Shown piece by piece: positions 14,101 through 24,705 of a DNA stretch of 64,000 bases. The translations under genes were made by a program, and so were the position numbers. The notes beneath the pieces were generated by a model, which ran no database searches, was not told the origin of the DNA, and worked only from the letters and a program-made list of their open reading frames with translations. The DNA lies in contig CANTFL010001296.1 of the NCBI GenBank assembly GCA_947650285.1, positions 372,001 through 436,000 on the forward strand. Reading direction: 5' to 3'. Every line of letters begins with the position of its first letter. The stretch's first letter is position 1. The DNA comes from Hyaloperonospora brassicae. Lineage: Eukaryota > Oomycota > Peronosporomycetes > Peronosporales > Peronosporaceae.

Positions 14101-14460
14101 CATAAGCTGTTTGATGTAGTGGTGACAAAAACCGAAGTGATTACGCCTGTTTTTTGTCTGCAAGAAGTCTTTATGTATGTTTACTGACTAATTTCGATGC
14201 GCCTCTGACCACTAACGTATTATCCTTACCCATGTTGTAGCTAGAAGAGATATCCGCTGTGTCTCGAGATTAGCGATAACGCATCGCCTTCAACGCTGAC
14301 CGATCCAGCTGCCAGATGATCAGTCATCTTATTATTCTTGAGCTGGGGGAATCGATGCTAAAACGAATCAAGCTTGTGTATACGATTATAACTTTATTAA
14401 CTAATACTTTGCGCTGCTGAATGACAGATAGGGTTGTGTATACTGCTACACCGTTAACCT
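8104..14460. other. AT-rich intergenic region with TA microsatellites
   Basis: More than 6 kb of AT-rich sequence between the inverted transposon copies. It contains pure (TA)n tracts at about 9090-9115 and 9762-9782. Reading frames are short and show no domains. I see no gene here. Confidence 0.55.
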
Positions 14461-14466
14461 TAAAAC

Positions 14467-14560
14467 GTGTGGATTGGCCAAGAGTGTGCCTTCCGAATTA
14501 GTGTGGTACTCACTATTACTGGTGTGACTCATGGAGAGCTTGGCGGAAATTGTGTGGATT
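14467..14560. repeat. GTGTGG-rich cluster left of the nested DDE_1 element
   Basis: GTGTGGATT at 14467-14475 and again at 14552-14560, with AGTGTGGTAC at 14500-14509. The same words recur at 19869-19929, on the other side of the nested transposase. They may be remnants of the outer element's ends, but no clean terminal repeat could be defined. Confidence 0.3.
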
Positions 14561-15429
14561 CAGAGTTAGCGTGGATATAGAGTACCCTTATGCCTAACCA
14601 CAATAAATCTTACGTATATAGTCTATATATAACATACTACAGTCATTCCACTAGCCCCTCTGCCCTCATACCCCCGAAGATTAGCGTCAGGCAGACAGCG
14701 ATCGATTGTTTCATTTCAAACTATTGTTGTTTAGATTAGCCATTTATTAAATGGCTTTGCTGCTAGGAGGCTTAAGTCGTTGACCCCGTTGACATTTGGG
14801 CGTTGTGTAGACAACCAGACTCGATATCGGTACGCCAGGAATCAAAGTCTTAGAGCGTAACGCGTACCATCAGCTCTGGGCCAGCCGCCGCAGCGACAAA
14901 ACTTCCACATTATATTAAAACAGAAGAAAGAAACGCGTCGGGTCCAAGCTACAGTGACAACTCTATCTCTTGTCTGCCCAGATCACGATTTTTTGTTCCC
15001 TATAACCCTGGCAATGTCCTCGCAGCACAACCTTGCCGAAGAGCTGTTTCCCGAAGATTTTCTTTTCACCCCTCTTAATCCTGCCCCCTCCTGGATCCCA
15101 TTTCCGTCTCCCTCTACTCCATGGCCCTGCGGATCATGTCCTAAGTGGCACCCTTAGCTCCCTTCTCACCCCCTGCCAACCAGCGAGGCTGGCCAGGCTG
15201 GCCGTGGCCGCCCACTGGCCGCACAGGTCCCTCTTCGTCCCTCCTCCTCCCCAAAGTCTAAGGGATCCCCAGCTTTCCCCCTGCTTGTCGTCGAATATTG
15301 CTGCGGGCTCTAGCACCAGCGAGGTTATTGTTCTGTCAGAACATCGATATCACTCATCTCAAAACGCCCCCAATTCTTCTTCTGCCTTGACTAAACACCC
15401 TAAGACTTTCCTCCCTTGTCTCCTTTGCC
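14561..15429. other. Leader-like region upstream of the older DDE_1 transposase
   Basis: A C-rich stretch (15060-15260 especially) with proline-rich frames and no domain. It probably belongs to the 5' part of the older transposon whose coding region starts near 15430. Confidence 0.3.
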
Positions 15430-15903
15430 ATGTCCACCTCATCTTTCGCTTCCGATAGTGCTGTATCCGCCGGAGCCTCCGCCACTGCCAACGCCGCGGG
15501 TTCTAACACCAGCCAGATGATGAACCTGATGAACGTCGAGGCCACCACCTCTCTTCCGCCGATTGTAGCGTCATTTGCACGCGGTACAGCTCTTCAGATA
15601 GCCGAAGATGCAAATCGCGATCCTGTATTGAATAACAACAGCGATGCTGATGGCACAGGAAGCAACGTTGGAGGCATATCCGGCAGTGATATCGAAGGCG
15701 GGGCTGGCGAACTAGGCTTGGCACCTATCCACGCAAGCGCTCGCTACAGAAAGTCTCGACAATCTGCAAGCGTATCAAGGTCATAAATCGGATGGTCGAG
15801 GACGCAAATGAAAACGGCGAGAAAGGTGTTGTACTCGGTAAATTTAGCCAATTCTCGTATAATTTCCGTAGCATATACAAATTAAGTACGTAATTATTGA
15901 GTA
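15430..15903 (+). pseudogene. Older DDE_1 transposase, N-terminal half (split by Tigger-like insertion)
   Basis: An ATG at 15430 opens a frame rich in Ser, Ala and Asn (disordered leader). After a one-base frame change near 15750 the sequence reads KVINRMVEDANENGEKG and continues FSQFSYNFRSIYK, which looks like the N-terminal region of oomycete DDE_1 transposases, based on general family knowledge. The frame runs into the TA at 15902-15903, where the Tigger-like element is inserted. The protein resumes at about 17850 with QWWKSRAEV. Together with 17783-19300 this is one old transposase gene interrupted by a younger element. Confidence 0.65.
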
Positions 15904-17780
15904 CAGTCTTCTTTCCATATAAGAACCTCTATCGATGGTCAAATTCCTGTTCAAGGAAGTTCGTGTCCCGCGGCCAGCTGTATCACTTGATTTTTGTGCG
16001 TTGACTCTATATAAGAGACTTGAGAAACAGGGTAACACAACAGCATGCTCCAATCACCTGTTTCTTTTTTCAACTGAACTAACCATATAATCGCATTGTC
16101 TGCCACTTTGCACATTTGCTTCCGTTCCACCTCAGAAAAATATCGACGAAGCGATCAATTCTCACAATGGAGCAAAACAGTCAGGCGCGGGTGCACATCA
16201 CACACACCAGTCATATACCTATTACAAATATAATACCGGGTCAGGGAGAAGCTCGGCCTCCGGATAGCCACAACGGCAGCAGAACGGATTCGTCAGTCAC
16301 CATCCAACGCCTTCCTTGCCACGGGCAGGAAGCGCAATCAAAAGGTGCTGTTTCCAGCGTTTGAGGCTGCGTTCTTCGCATTTTATCGTCTCAATCACGG
16401 CAAAGCAATTCTCACAGACGGTCTACAACTAGAAGAAGGTCGCTCTATCCGATCCGCTCAAGAGATAAACGAGCATGACCTGCGGCTTTCGAATGGGTGG
16501 CTGCAAAATTTTCGAGGCTCGACACGGCATCCAGCAGCATGTGCTTCACGGCGTGGCAGACTCAGTTGATCGCGCTCAACTAGCAGTAAATCGAATGTAG
16601 CTCAAAGAGCTGATTGGCCAATATTCACCACGAGATGTATTCAATTCTACCGACTCATCTATTATCTATCTTCAAACTCCAATCAAGACACTGGAAACGG
16701 TCAAGCGCAACGGATAGAAGCTAGAGAAGGATCTTATCACAGTCGCAATGTGCTGCAACATGACCGGGACCGAGAAGATGGATCTCGTTGCCATAGGCAA
16801 GTCGAAGCATCCACGAGCATTTCGCAAAGCCATCACCAAAAAAATGAAGTTTTGTACTTCAACAATCATACTGCGTGAAATAACGGGTCACCGTTTGCTA
16901 AGTGGCTTCGGCATTTCGATACCAAGATGCACGGGAGGCGAGTGCTTCTCCTGTTGGACAACGCTTCGTGTCACTATGGCGCCGCTGAATGCTACAATAT
17001 CAAGCTGACATTCCTGCCGCCAAATATGAAAGCAACTTGCAACCGCTCGAAGCAGGTACGTTAGATGGATAATATCTTGACCAGAAATATATCAGGGTGT
17101 TTTATGATCGAGATTAATTGGTCATTTAACGATCGGTATCGAAAGAAATTTGTTCGATGGCTCCTCTATGCAATCCACACCAGAATCGGCCGAAAATTGG
17201 ATATCCTGGGGGCTGCGTGCTTCGCTATATCGGTCTGGGAGGAGGTACCCTAGCAAGCAATTCGCAAATGCTGGAGCAAGTGTGCTGTCGTGGGGGCGGT
17301 AACGATAGCCGATCTCATCCAACTACGCGACCCCAACAAACGCCTTGATCGATCTGTTGAGGACCAGCTGACCAGCTTTATGCAGATTTTGACTTGCAGC
17401 GTCAATGTCGACGAGTACACCGGTGCGGATGACGAAAAGCCGATCGAGTGCGACTCAGAAACGATAGAGCGTGAGGAGGTTGAGAACGACAGTGATGGTG
17501 AAAATGCCGATGAGGTGACGATTGGGCCATACGAGGCTCTAGGATGTTGTCGTTGTCTGTCATCCTTCCTTTCGCTACAGCATGACAGTGACGAACTGAC
17601 CAAGAAGCTGGCAAGTATCACCGAGCACGTTAGAAAGCAAAGATCGATGCAAAAGACTCAGTGTACCATGGATGTATTTCTTAAAATGGGTTTGGATTGA
17701 CGCTCCATATTATAGCGCTTTACATAAGAAATGAGGCAAAAACGCCGCAGATTTTGGACCGCTATATGGAGGGATGGCTG
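15904..17780 (+). mobile_element. Tigger/pogo-like DNA transposon, copy 2 (inverted relative to copy 1)
   Basis: An 1877-bp element between TA 15902-15903 and TA 17781-17782. Its ends are imperfect inverted repeats: CAGTCTTCTTTCCATATA at the left and the inverse of CAGCCATCCCTCCATATA at the right (14 of 18 match). Internal sequence from about 15990 to 17740 is nearly identical to copy 1 in reverse orientation, with roughly ten amino-acid-level differences in the compared frames. The terminal segments are strongly diverged from copy 1. It sits inside an older DDE_1 transposase gene, so it is the later arrival at that spot. Confidence 0.85.
16116..17700 (+). pseudogene. Tigger-like (CENP-B/DDE_1) transposase, broken, copy 2
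   Basis: Plus-strand counterpart of 6306-7890 with the same domain order: the CENP-B type domain around 16345-16569 (NEHDLRLSNGWLQNF), the catalytic region around 16748-17060 (MTGTEKMDLVAIGKS and LLLLDNASCH), and an acidic tail in frame at 17290-17700. It shares the TGA after NNHTA, the TAG codons upstream of the catalytic region and the frame changes of copy 1. Differences are single substitutions such as R/K, T/I and R/G. It is non-functional. Confidence 0.82.
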
Positions 17781-17782
17781 TA

Positions 17783-19300
17783 TTAAGGTTGAGCGATCTC
17801 GCAGCATATCTGATTTGTGTACATTGTAATACAATCCCCATAGGACAATCATAGGAAATGTATTCAATGGTGGAAGTCCCGCGCAGAGGTCAAAGACCTT
17901 GGTGGGTTAAAGGCTAAGTCGATATTAAATGTGACTGGGACGGTTAGCAGGCAGGTCACCATCAAAATGGTCATTGGACGTGGACGGCGACGCGCTCAAT
18001 GGGTAGAAACGTTATATGGCATCCCTTTCGCAGAGTGTAGCCGATTCAAGCCATTGAAATCAAGCCTCCCCAGAACTGTTTGCCATCATCGCCCGCGACA
18101 TCGTCCTTACTTCAACAGAGTTTGCTGTGAAGTTTGGACCCACATTTTTCGATCCCGCTGAAGGCATCAAGGTCATTGACAAGATCAAAACTTGCTGGGT
18201 ATAATAGTTCATAGTATGTCGTGTAAAGTTGTGACATTAGCAGCCAACTTTACGTTCAGCGATGTGCTAGACTTGCACTGACCTCTCTCTCTATCATTGA
18301 ATGCGAATTGGATTGTGATGCGGATGCAGACAGGAAATCTTTTGTGTATCCCGGAAAAGGAGGCTAATATTGATATTAGCGGGAATTATCTCATTGGTAA
18401 GCTGCATCGTGGATTTAAGTCAGGGTAACTGCACGAGGAGCTGATCCATAGTATGTATGAGACCCACTTCGTCATCAACTTTGGCAATGGACAGGCGCTT
18501 GGATTCCGCGGAGACGAGAATGTCAAATACGCGGACGTTGTATCGGGTGGAGAAGGAATGACAATGATAGTCCACACCATAGGTGGTGCAACTTCAAGCA
18601 TTGGCACTCACTGCTCATCTTCCAAAATGCGAAGCGCAGCTATCCAATCCAGGGGTTGCCAGATACTATGCCCGTAGTTGCGTACTGAACCGGGCCAAAA
18701 GGTTGGGGTGACAAAACGGAAAGTAATGTTCCAATTGATCTTTTGTTAGGAGCACAATTAAGCGCACAACCGTCGATTGATACTTCCTCTTTCAGGTTTT
18801 TCGAGTTTATTCCTAGAGCGTCGGGTATACAGGAATGACCCGTAAGGTCGAGAGAGCATCATGTACCTCGACAACTGCGGAGGTCATAATAAATCTGAGA
18901 ACCTTTAGCAGCGTTGGCGCAGATGAAGACAAGGATGTCTTACTTCTCACCATGCTAGACACACCTCGTCCAGACCTGCGACTTTTTATTCATATCCAAG
19001 ATGAAGGGCGAATGAAAAAGGCTGTGGGAAGAGGAGAAGATGCGGATGATCAGGGCCGATGAATGGTCCAATGCTGTTCGGCGAGACGGGGCATGGTCAA
19101 GTAAGCTGAAGAATCCAGGAGAGCGCTTTTTCCAGGAACTGGCTGCAAAAGCAGTCCGGAAGGTAAATGAGATGCGTGATGCGGCTGGGCTCTCATACAC
19201 ACGCACGGCAATGATCCGTTGTGGCCTTTCTCTCGGCGTCTCGGGACGTTGCACGAGATGCTTTTACCCGAGTTACAGCAGATACTAATCTCTAAGTATT
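17783..19300 (+). pseudogene. Older DDE_1 transposase, C-terminal half
   Basis: Resumes the gene interrupted at 15903. Recognisable blocks in order are QWWKSRAEV near 17850, IGRGRRRAQWVETLYG near 17970, IARDIVLTSTEFAVKF, GNLLCIPEKEANIDIS, then the catalytic start ETHFVINFGNGQALGF and YADVVSGGEGMTM (about 18455-18570), KRSYPIQGLPDTMP and YRTGPKGW, a badly decayed second-aspartate segment, and a C-terminus with SSKLKNPGERFFQELAAKAV and MIRCGLSLG (19040-19290). Several stops and frame changes separate the blocks. The family is the DDE_1 superfamily endonuclease common in oomycete genomes and is distinct from the Tigger-like element inserted in it. Confidence 0.75.
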
Positions 19301-20797
19301 GCAGACGCTTTGAAGGTGTGCCTGTCCCAAATTCTTGTACCGAGCCCGTACTGAACTCTGGTGCTGAGCCCGTCCGGATCCCTTGAGCCGAGCAAATGCT
19401 GCAGTGAAAATAAGCCCTATATGGCATAGCGTAGATTTTAAATCGGCGCAAAACTATACTGCGTAGATTTTTGGCTTCAAATTTTCTGAACTACCCTCGG
19501 AGGGTCTAGAAAGGTCTATTATAAGTACATGCCCAAAGTTGACGTGCCTACGATGATCGATGTAAACCTGTGGCACTTGGGAAATATGCAACTACAGTAT
19601 AGCATTTTCACGGAACTTTTCCGGTCGTCCAAACGTTTTCGAGGTATACGTGGTACTGTAGCCCTCGGAGAATTATTTCTATCCCAAGTAAACTGGTCCA
19701 CGCCTGTGGACTCGCAGCACGATTTCACGGGGTTTGCATCACAGCCGGCCACTGTACGATTAAGGGGGTTTACATTCTTGATATAGGGTTCGATCGAAAG
19801 GAACTGCGGTCGTCACATGCTTGTAGGACCATTATATCATTGACATTAATTTTAAACATTCAGAAATAGTGTGGTCCACAATATTATGCCAAACACTCAA
19901 ACAGTGTGGATTCCAATATAGTGTGGTACAGACTAGTGCCTGTGAGGGTTGGCAACTCGGAATGAAAAAAAGCGTGGTGTACACTAATTAGGGCCGACGG
20001 CGTATTCTTTTTTAGTCGCGCTAGTAAAATATCGAGCGATTGTAGCGTTTTTTTTATTATGATATGAAGCTTTTATTTGTACAAGTTTTCAATCTTTGCA
20101 ATTTATCCATTATTATCTGATTGCCGCTATGCTGGCACCTCTCTCTATAATCTGATTTAATGGCTCAAAACTTGTTTGGGCTATCACTAGTGTAAGACAA
20201 TCTTGATGTTTACGAATATGCAGGTTTACGTCTAAAACCTCGTTTTAGAGCTTGACAGGTCAACAGTTCCACGGGTCAAGCTCCTCTTCATATCATGAAG
20301 AGTCTACCTGCAGACAGCAAATAGCACTGATCCGTATAGAAGAGCTACATTGTTTCAATGCAAGCCGATCGCCGACAAACGCCAAAAAGCTCGAGCTGCA
20401 CGGCAGCTTGTCCAAGGACGAACAACTTGGTCAAGCCAATAGGCCAGGGTGTAAAAGCCAAATGAGTTGCCAATCGTTAGGGTTTATTGCATCGTTGTTA
20501 GTCTACTGGCCGGGAAAAACCCTTGCCGCCCGGTCACTGGCGTGTTTGAGCACGCACATCAACAGCCAAACGTGGTGCAAACCGAGCTTTGGTCCATAAA
20601 GTAGATGTGAGAACGGTGCTTTGAATACTCTGTTGACGATGTGGCTTCTTCGTGCTTGGAGCCATCGCCATGACTAGGACGGCAGTGTTATCGTTAGGAG
20701 AAGCTTTGTAAAGCACCAATGTTACCAGATCTTGTATGCAATGAAGATGTTGGCTACTTTGATCAATTGTTACCAGGCTGCGTTGTATAAACACAAA
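19301..20797. other. Intergenic region with GTGTGG repeats
   Basis: Contains GTGTGGTCC (19869), GTGTGGATT (19904-19912) and AGTGTGGTAC (19920-19929), matching words seen at 14467-14560. Frames at 20252-20599 and 20534-20794 have no recognisable domain. No gene is called. Confidence 0.45.
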
Positions 20798-22338
20798 CTA
20801 CGGTTCACTGTACACGATGGCAGAGGCATAGCTGACGGAGGAGTCACCGTACCGCATGCATGCACTGCTTTGTGCATATTTGACGAACTTGAGCGTGTAC
20901 TTCAGCTTTTGCGAGGCCAAGATGCTATGCAGCAACAACGAGATCGGGTGACGTCCACAAATTGTGTTGTTTGTCTCTTCCAGGTATCGCGTAAAGCCAT
21001 TCGCGTCCAAGCGCTCGATGAACTACGTTCACAGCGCAAGCAAACATGAGTCTTTGAGAGCAACTCACCTGATCGAGTCTTCTCACTTACATCCATGCCT
21101 TGATGATCCAAGTATTTAATGTATTCGTGAATCTCTCCATAAGTCGAGTCATGTGGCTGATACCGGAATCTGAACAAGCACAAGAGTTTCGCACGTTACA
21201 ACCCACTTCAACCACAATCGTTTGATGTTGTGCTAAGACCATACCGTGGTCCCCAGTGGCAGAAATCGGAGCTGATCACAAAAAGATTTTCGTCGCTTTC
21301 AAGATAGGGAGCCAAAATCCTACACGTCACAGCACAAAATGCGTCAGTGAGTCTCATCTTCTCACCGCTGTACAAACGCCTGAACACATTCACGCCGTAC
21401 CTTCCGTACTCCTCGTCGGTTTTGCTCTTAGTGTTGCCGACCAAGATCGGGACTGCTGTAAATTTGCGACCATTCATCACCTGCAGTCCAAAGCCATGGC
21501 GTAAGTACAAGCCATCTTGCACATACTGACACCACACCGGAGCACTTAATTAATCACCTGATAGATAAAGGGCAGATGCATCTCAATGCTGTGCTCGTCC
21601 TCATCAACATCCATCGACATGGTTGCGAATTTGCCCTACACAGCACGCCGAACATTGTCAGTCGACCACAAAAGGCGTCGGCACTTGACCTGCTGCGCAG
21701 CTCTCATGGACCTACAGAATCCACGAGCTTCCCATTGACTTCGCGGTCAATCACAATGTTCCCCAGCGGCGTCTCGTACTCATGGGCAGTGGACACAGCA
21801 CATCCGCTAGATTCTCACAGACAATGATCTTGCTGTCAGCGACGATTTCCCACTCGAAAACACATACATAAGTTTATTCTCAATGCACAGCAGTACCTAC
21901 CGCAGATAGAAATGATGGGAAGGTCCGAGAATAAACACGCGTTTGACCCGGTCCAAGTCCAGTAAGTGATGGTACGCGAACGCCGCCGTGGGGCCCGAAT
22001 ATCTGCACGCAAGCGACGCTGTCAGCTCCCAGCAGCACGCCGTCTCGTCTGTTTATCCATGACTTTTCTTCTTCGTACCGAAACCCTGCATGGGGGCCAA
22101 TGATAGCGCGCAGTGTCGGCCGCTTTGGCTGCTCGTCCTTGTCATTTGCCATGTCCAGCCAACCTGCAGTCACACCGGTTCAGATACCGTGACAAGCGGA
22201 CGAGTGCTGACTGTGTGATAAGGGTCCGGACGTACCCGAGAGCTCAGCCTTGAGCTCCTGCTCGTCGTGTGAGTACCAGGAGCCGGCGTGGGTGGCCAGA
22301 CGCACGCGCACGGGGCTCGGCTCGGGCTTCTTCGACAT
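20798..22338 (-). CDS. MEMO1: MEMO1-family protein (extradiol-dioxygenase fold)
   Basis: A nine-exon minus-strand gene; exons 22338-22236, 22163-22079, 22002-21901, 21806-21716, 21635-21558, 21480-21401, 21319-21245, 21169-21091 and 21022-20798 give a 305-residue protein in one frame. It matches MEMO (mediator of ErbB2-driven cell motility) along its length: THAGSWY at the start, GPHAGF (His59), ILGPSHHF (His92), DEDEHSIEMHLP, SSDFCHWG (His201), NNTICGRHP (Cys253) and YAQSS near the end. The four residues lining the metal/redox site in human MEMO (three His and one Cys) are all present. MEMO has been reported as a copper-dependent redox protein involved in motility and copper handling. Its role in oomycetes is not known. 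All introns are short with GT-AG ends. The ATG at 22338 is chosen because the MEMO alignment starts there. This is the only clearly intact gene in the transposon-rich half. Confidence 0.9.
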
Positions 22339-23154
22339 GGTATCTGGAAGTGGAGGAAGGACTTGCGTTGTGACTACCACGAGATGTAGTGGATCGAGGG
22401 ATGGGTTTGTGACTACCACGCCAATGGGCGCATATGACTTGGTTTTGTCTATGCTTATTCGATGCGGACCAATGGAGGCAAATTTGGGCTGAGTATACTC
22501 AGTCGCATGTGCAAGATTGAAGCTGCATATTGCAACGGGAGACGGAGTGAAGTGAGTAGATGATGGTGTTAAAACGGTTAGTCGGATGCGGTGGGAAGGA
22601 GGTGTCAAGGAGACTTGTGTCGTCAACGAAGTCTGCCTACAAACTATCGGTCATTCGAGTTTTTATGCATTGCCTTTCCGAAACGGTAAGCTTGTAGGTG
22701 GAACCGCCCCTGCAATCTGCTGTGTGTGTGCAAGCCAACCGCGGTAGTACGTTGCCGTCCTGTTCTGATGTTCTTGCCACGCCCTTTCATCGTGAGCACC
22801 ACATGCTGTGCGCAATTCAAACGAGAGATGCACGAGCTTCTTCTCCATACAAATCAGCCAAAGCTCGATTCTTTACGACTTGGTGCAGCCAATGTGGTCA
22901 TTGCTGTTCATGCTTGAGTTTACAGCGATCGGTCTACTACAAGTGTATGTATGACCTTATATCATAAACTTGAACCATTGTCATGGGTCAATGAAGAGTC
23001 CATTTCGTGGTGATGCCGTGTCTATTGAATCGGTTGTCTCTTTCACCATCTGCAACTTTTAACTTGTATTGTCAATCACCATGAAAAGAAGACTCGGCAG
23101 TAGTAAAAGGATGATGTGACACAGTGTACAACATCGGGTAGGAAGCATCTTACG
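22339..23154. other. Intergenic region, no gene recognised
   Basis: Probably holds the MEMO1 promoter. Short frames at 22663-22967 on both strands show no domain. It ends at the 5-bp copia target duplicate GCTTT (23155-23159). Confidence 0.5.
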
Positions 23155-23159
23155 GCTTT

Positions 23160-23414
23160 TGTTAAAACGGAGTGTCGCTGTAAGTACGACCGCGCAGGAA
23201 GCGCGCCAGACGGCGATGGTGAATACGGCCGATGACTTTGTGTTCGTAAGGTGCATACATTGCCCGACACGATATGCAACATTTACTAATCGAGAGGACA
23301 GGAAGGATCACACTAGAGAAGTAGGTCGAGGTATAACACAAGATAAATGACAGAATATCGTTACCATAGTGCTCTATCCTACCTTCCTACGTCTAGCGAC
23401 ATCGCGAGCGAACA
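23160..23414 (+). repeat. 5' LTR of copia element
   Basis: Starts TGTTAAAACGGAGTG and ends CGCGAGCGAACA. It aligns without gaps to 27912-28166, with 17 substitutions counted by eye. Confidence 0.93.
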
Positions 23415-23430
23415 GGTTATGAGCCCAACC
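23415..23430 (+). promoter_or_regulatory. Primer-binding site matching the anticodon region of initiator tRNA-Met
   Basis: GGTTATGAGCCCAACC lies directly after the 5' LTR. Its complement, GGTTGGGCTCATAACC, is the anticodon stem-loop (CAU) region of eukaryotic initiator tRNA-Met rather than the tRNA 3' end. Drosophila copia is known to prime from such a half-molecule of the same tRNA. The first ATG of the gag frame (23419-23421) lies inside this site. Confidence 0.75.
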
Positions 23431-24705
23431 ACTGGAGCAAACGACGACACCAACGCGGCACACGCGTGACCGGCATCCGGCCACGAAAGGGCCGCGGTCG
23501 CGCCTGCTGCGGTCGTCTCTTCCAAAGCTCACGCAAGGAGCGCGGAGACGGACTCACTGGCAAAGGTTCTCGAGATGCTTACGGGCATGGACATGCGCCT
23601 GCAGAAGATGGAAGTGTCACAAACGCGCATGGACGAAGACGAGCGCATGCGTGGAGCTGCAGAAAGCGAGATGGTCAGATCGATGATCGGCGCGGACTTC
23701 GCACGGCTACTCCACGGCAACGCGCTTGAGCTCGCGGACCTGCACGAGCAACCAGCGCGACGCGCACCATCTCGGATCGACGGTCCACAGACGCGATAAA
23801 GACCGGCACATCAGCAGAGAGCTGACCCGTTGCCGCAGCCGCCCACTCCCATAACGCGGTACCAGCCGCCATCACCGCCACACGCGATGCAGTACCGCAC
23901 GCCGGACGCGCGGCAGCGCAAGTTGGCTACCCGAAACTTCGACGGCACCGAGGTGTACGTCGTACTCGGGTCTGGATTTTTGGACTATGGCAAGACATTT
24001 TGGCGCCAGGTCGACATGGCGCAGGAGGCCTACGGTTTCATGTGGAGCGAGAACGTGAAGACCGACGTGCTCGGGCAGTACCTCACGGGCACTGCCAAGG
24101 AGTACTTCAATAAGCAGGTCGACACGTGGTCGGCCGTGCTGTCGACTCTGCAGTACGTGACGCAGCGCATGATCGACACGTTTATGCCAACATTTACCGA
24201 CGCTCAAGCGATGAAGATTTTCACGTCCAAGAAAGAGAGCAAGAAGTCCTGGCCGGAGCACTACCTGTACTTGGTAGGGGTAAGCGACGCAACGGACGGC
24301 GCAGAGCAGCAAGTTCTGGACAACATCTTGCGCTGCGCCTCTCCAGAGCTGGCGACGATCTTTATGGCGAGGTACCAGACGCAACGCGTTGACTACCTTG
24401 TGCACGCGAAATAGCTTGCGCACTTCGCGCAAGCGATTGAGATGAAAGCTCGACCGGGACGCTTCTTCGGCAAGGATGTCGTCGCGCACGTGGACGAATC
24501 CGCGTCGCGCAAGGAGACGCACACCTGCCACGGATATGGGAAGGTTGGTCATCTAAAGAGAGAATGTCGCAGCAAGAAGAATGGCGACACAAGGACCAGC
24601 GATACCTCCAAGGAAATCGGCAGTATCACACTCGCTGTCGGCAAAGGGCGAGGTAGCAACGGCTCGCGCGCCACAAGGCGAGACCTGACAATGGCGATTG
24701 GCTAG
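23419..24705 (+). pseudogene. Copia gag and zinc knuckle, interrupted by stops
   Basis: One frame from ATG 23419 carries gag-like sequence with in-frame stops at 23467 (TGA), 23797 (TAA), 24412 (TAG) and 24703 (TAG). It includes the conserved gag core ([17 protein letters not shown], then [11 protein letters not shown]) and a degraded nucleocapsid knuckle, CHGYGKVGHLKREC, in which the second cysteine of the usual CX2CX4HX4C is a tyrosine. The protein would have packaged element RNA in virus-like particles. It can no longer be made whole. Confidence 0.85.

Noticed and set aside
14954..15458. Proline-rich frames as a separate protein gene
   Set aside because: Low complexity, no domain; best explained as leader sequence of the older DDE_1 element.
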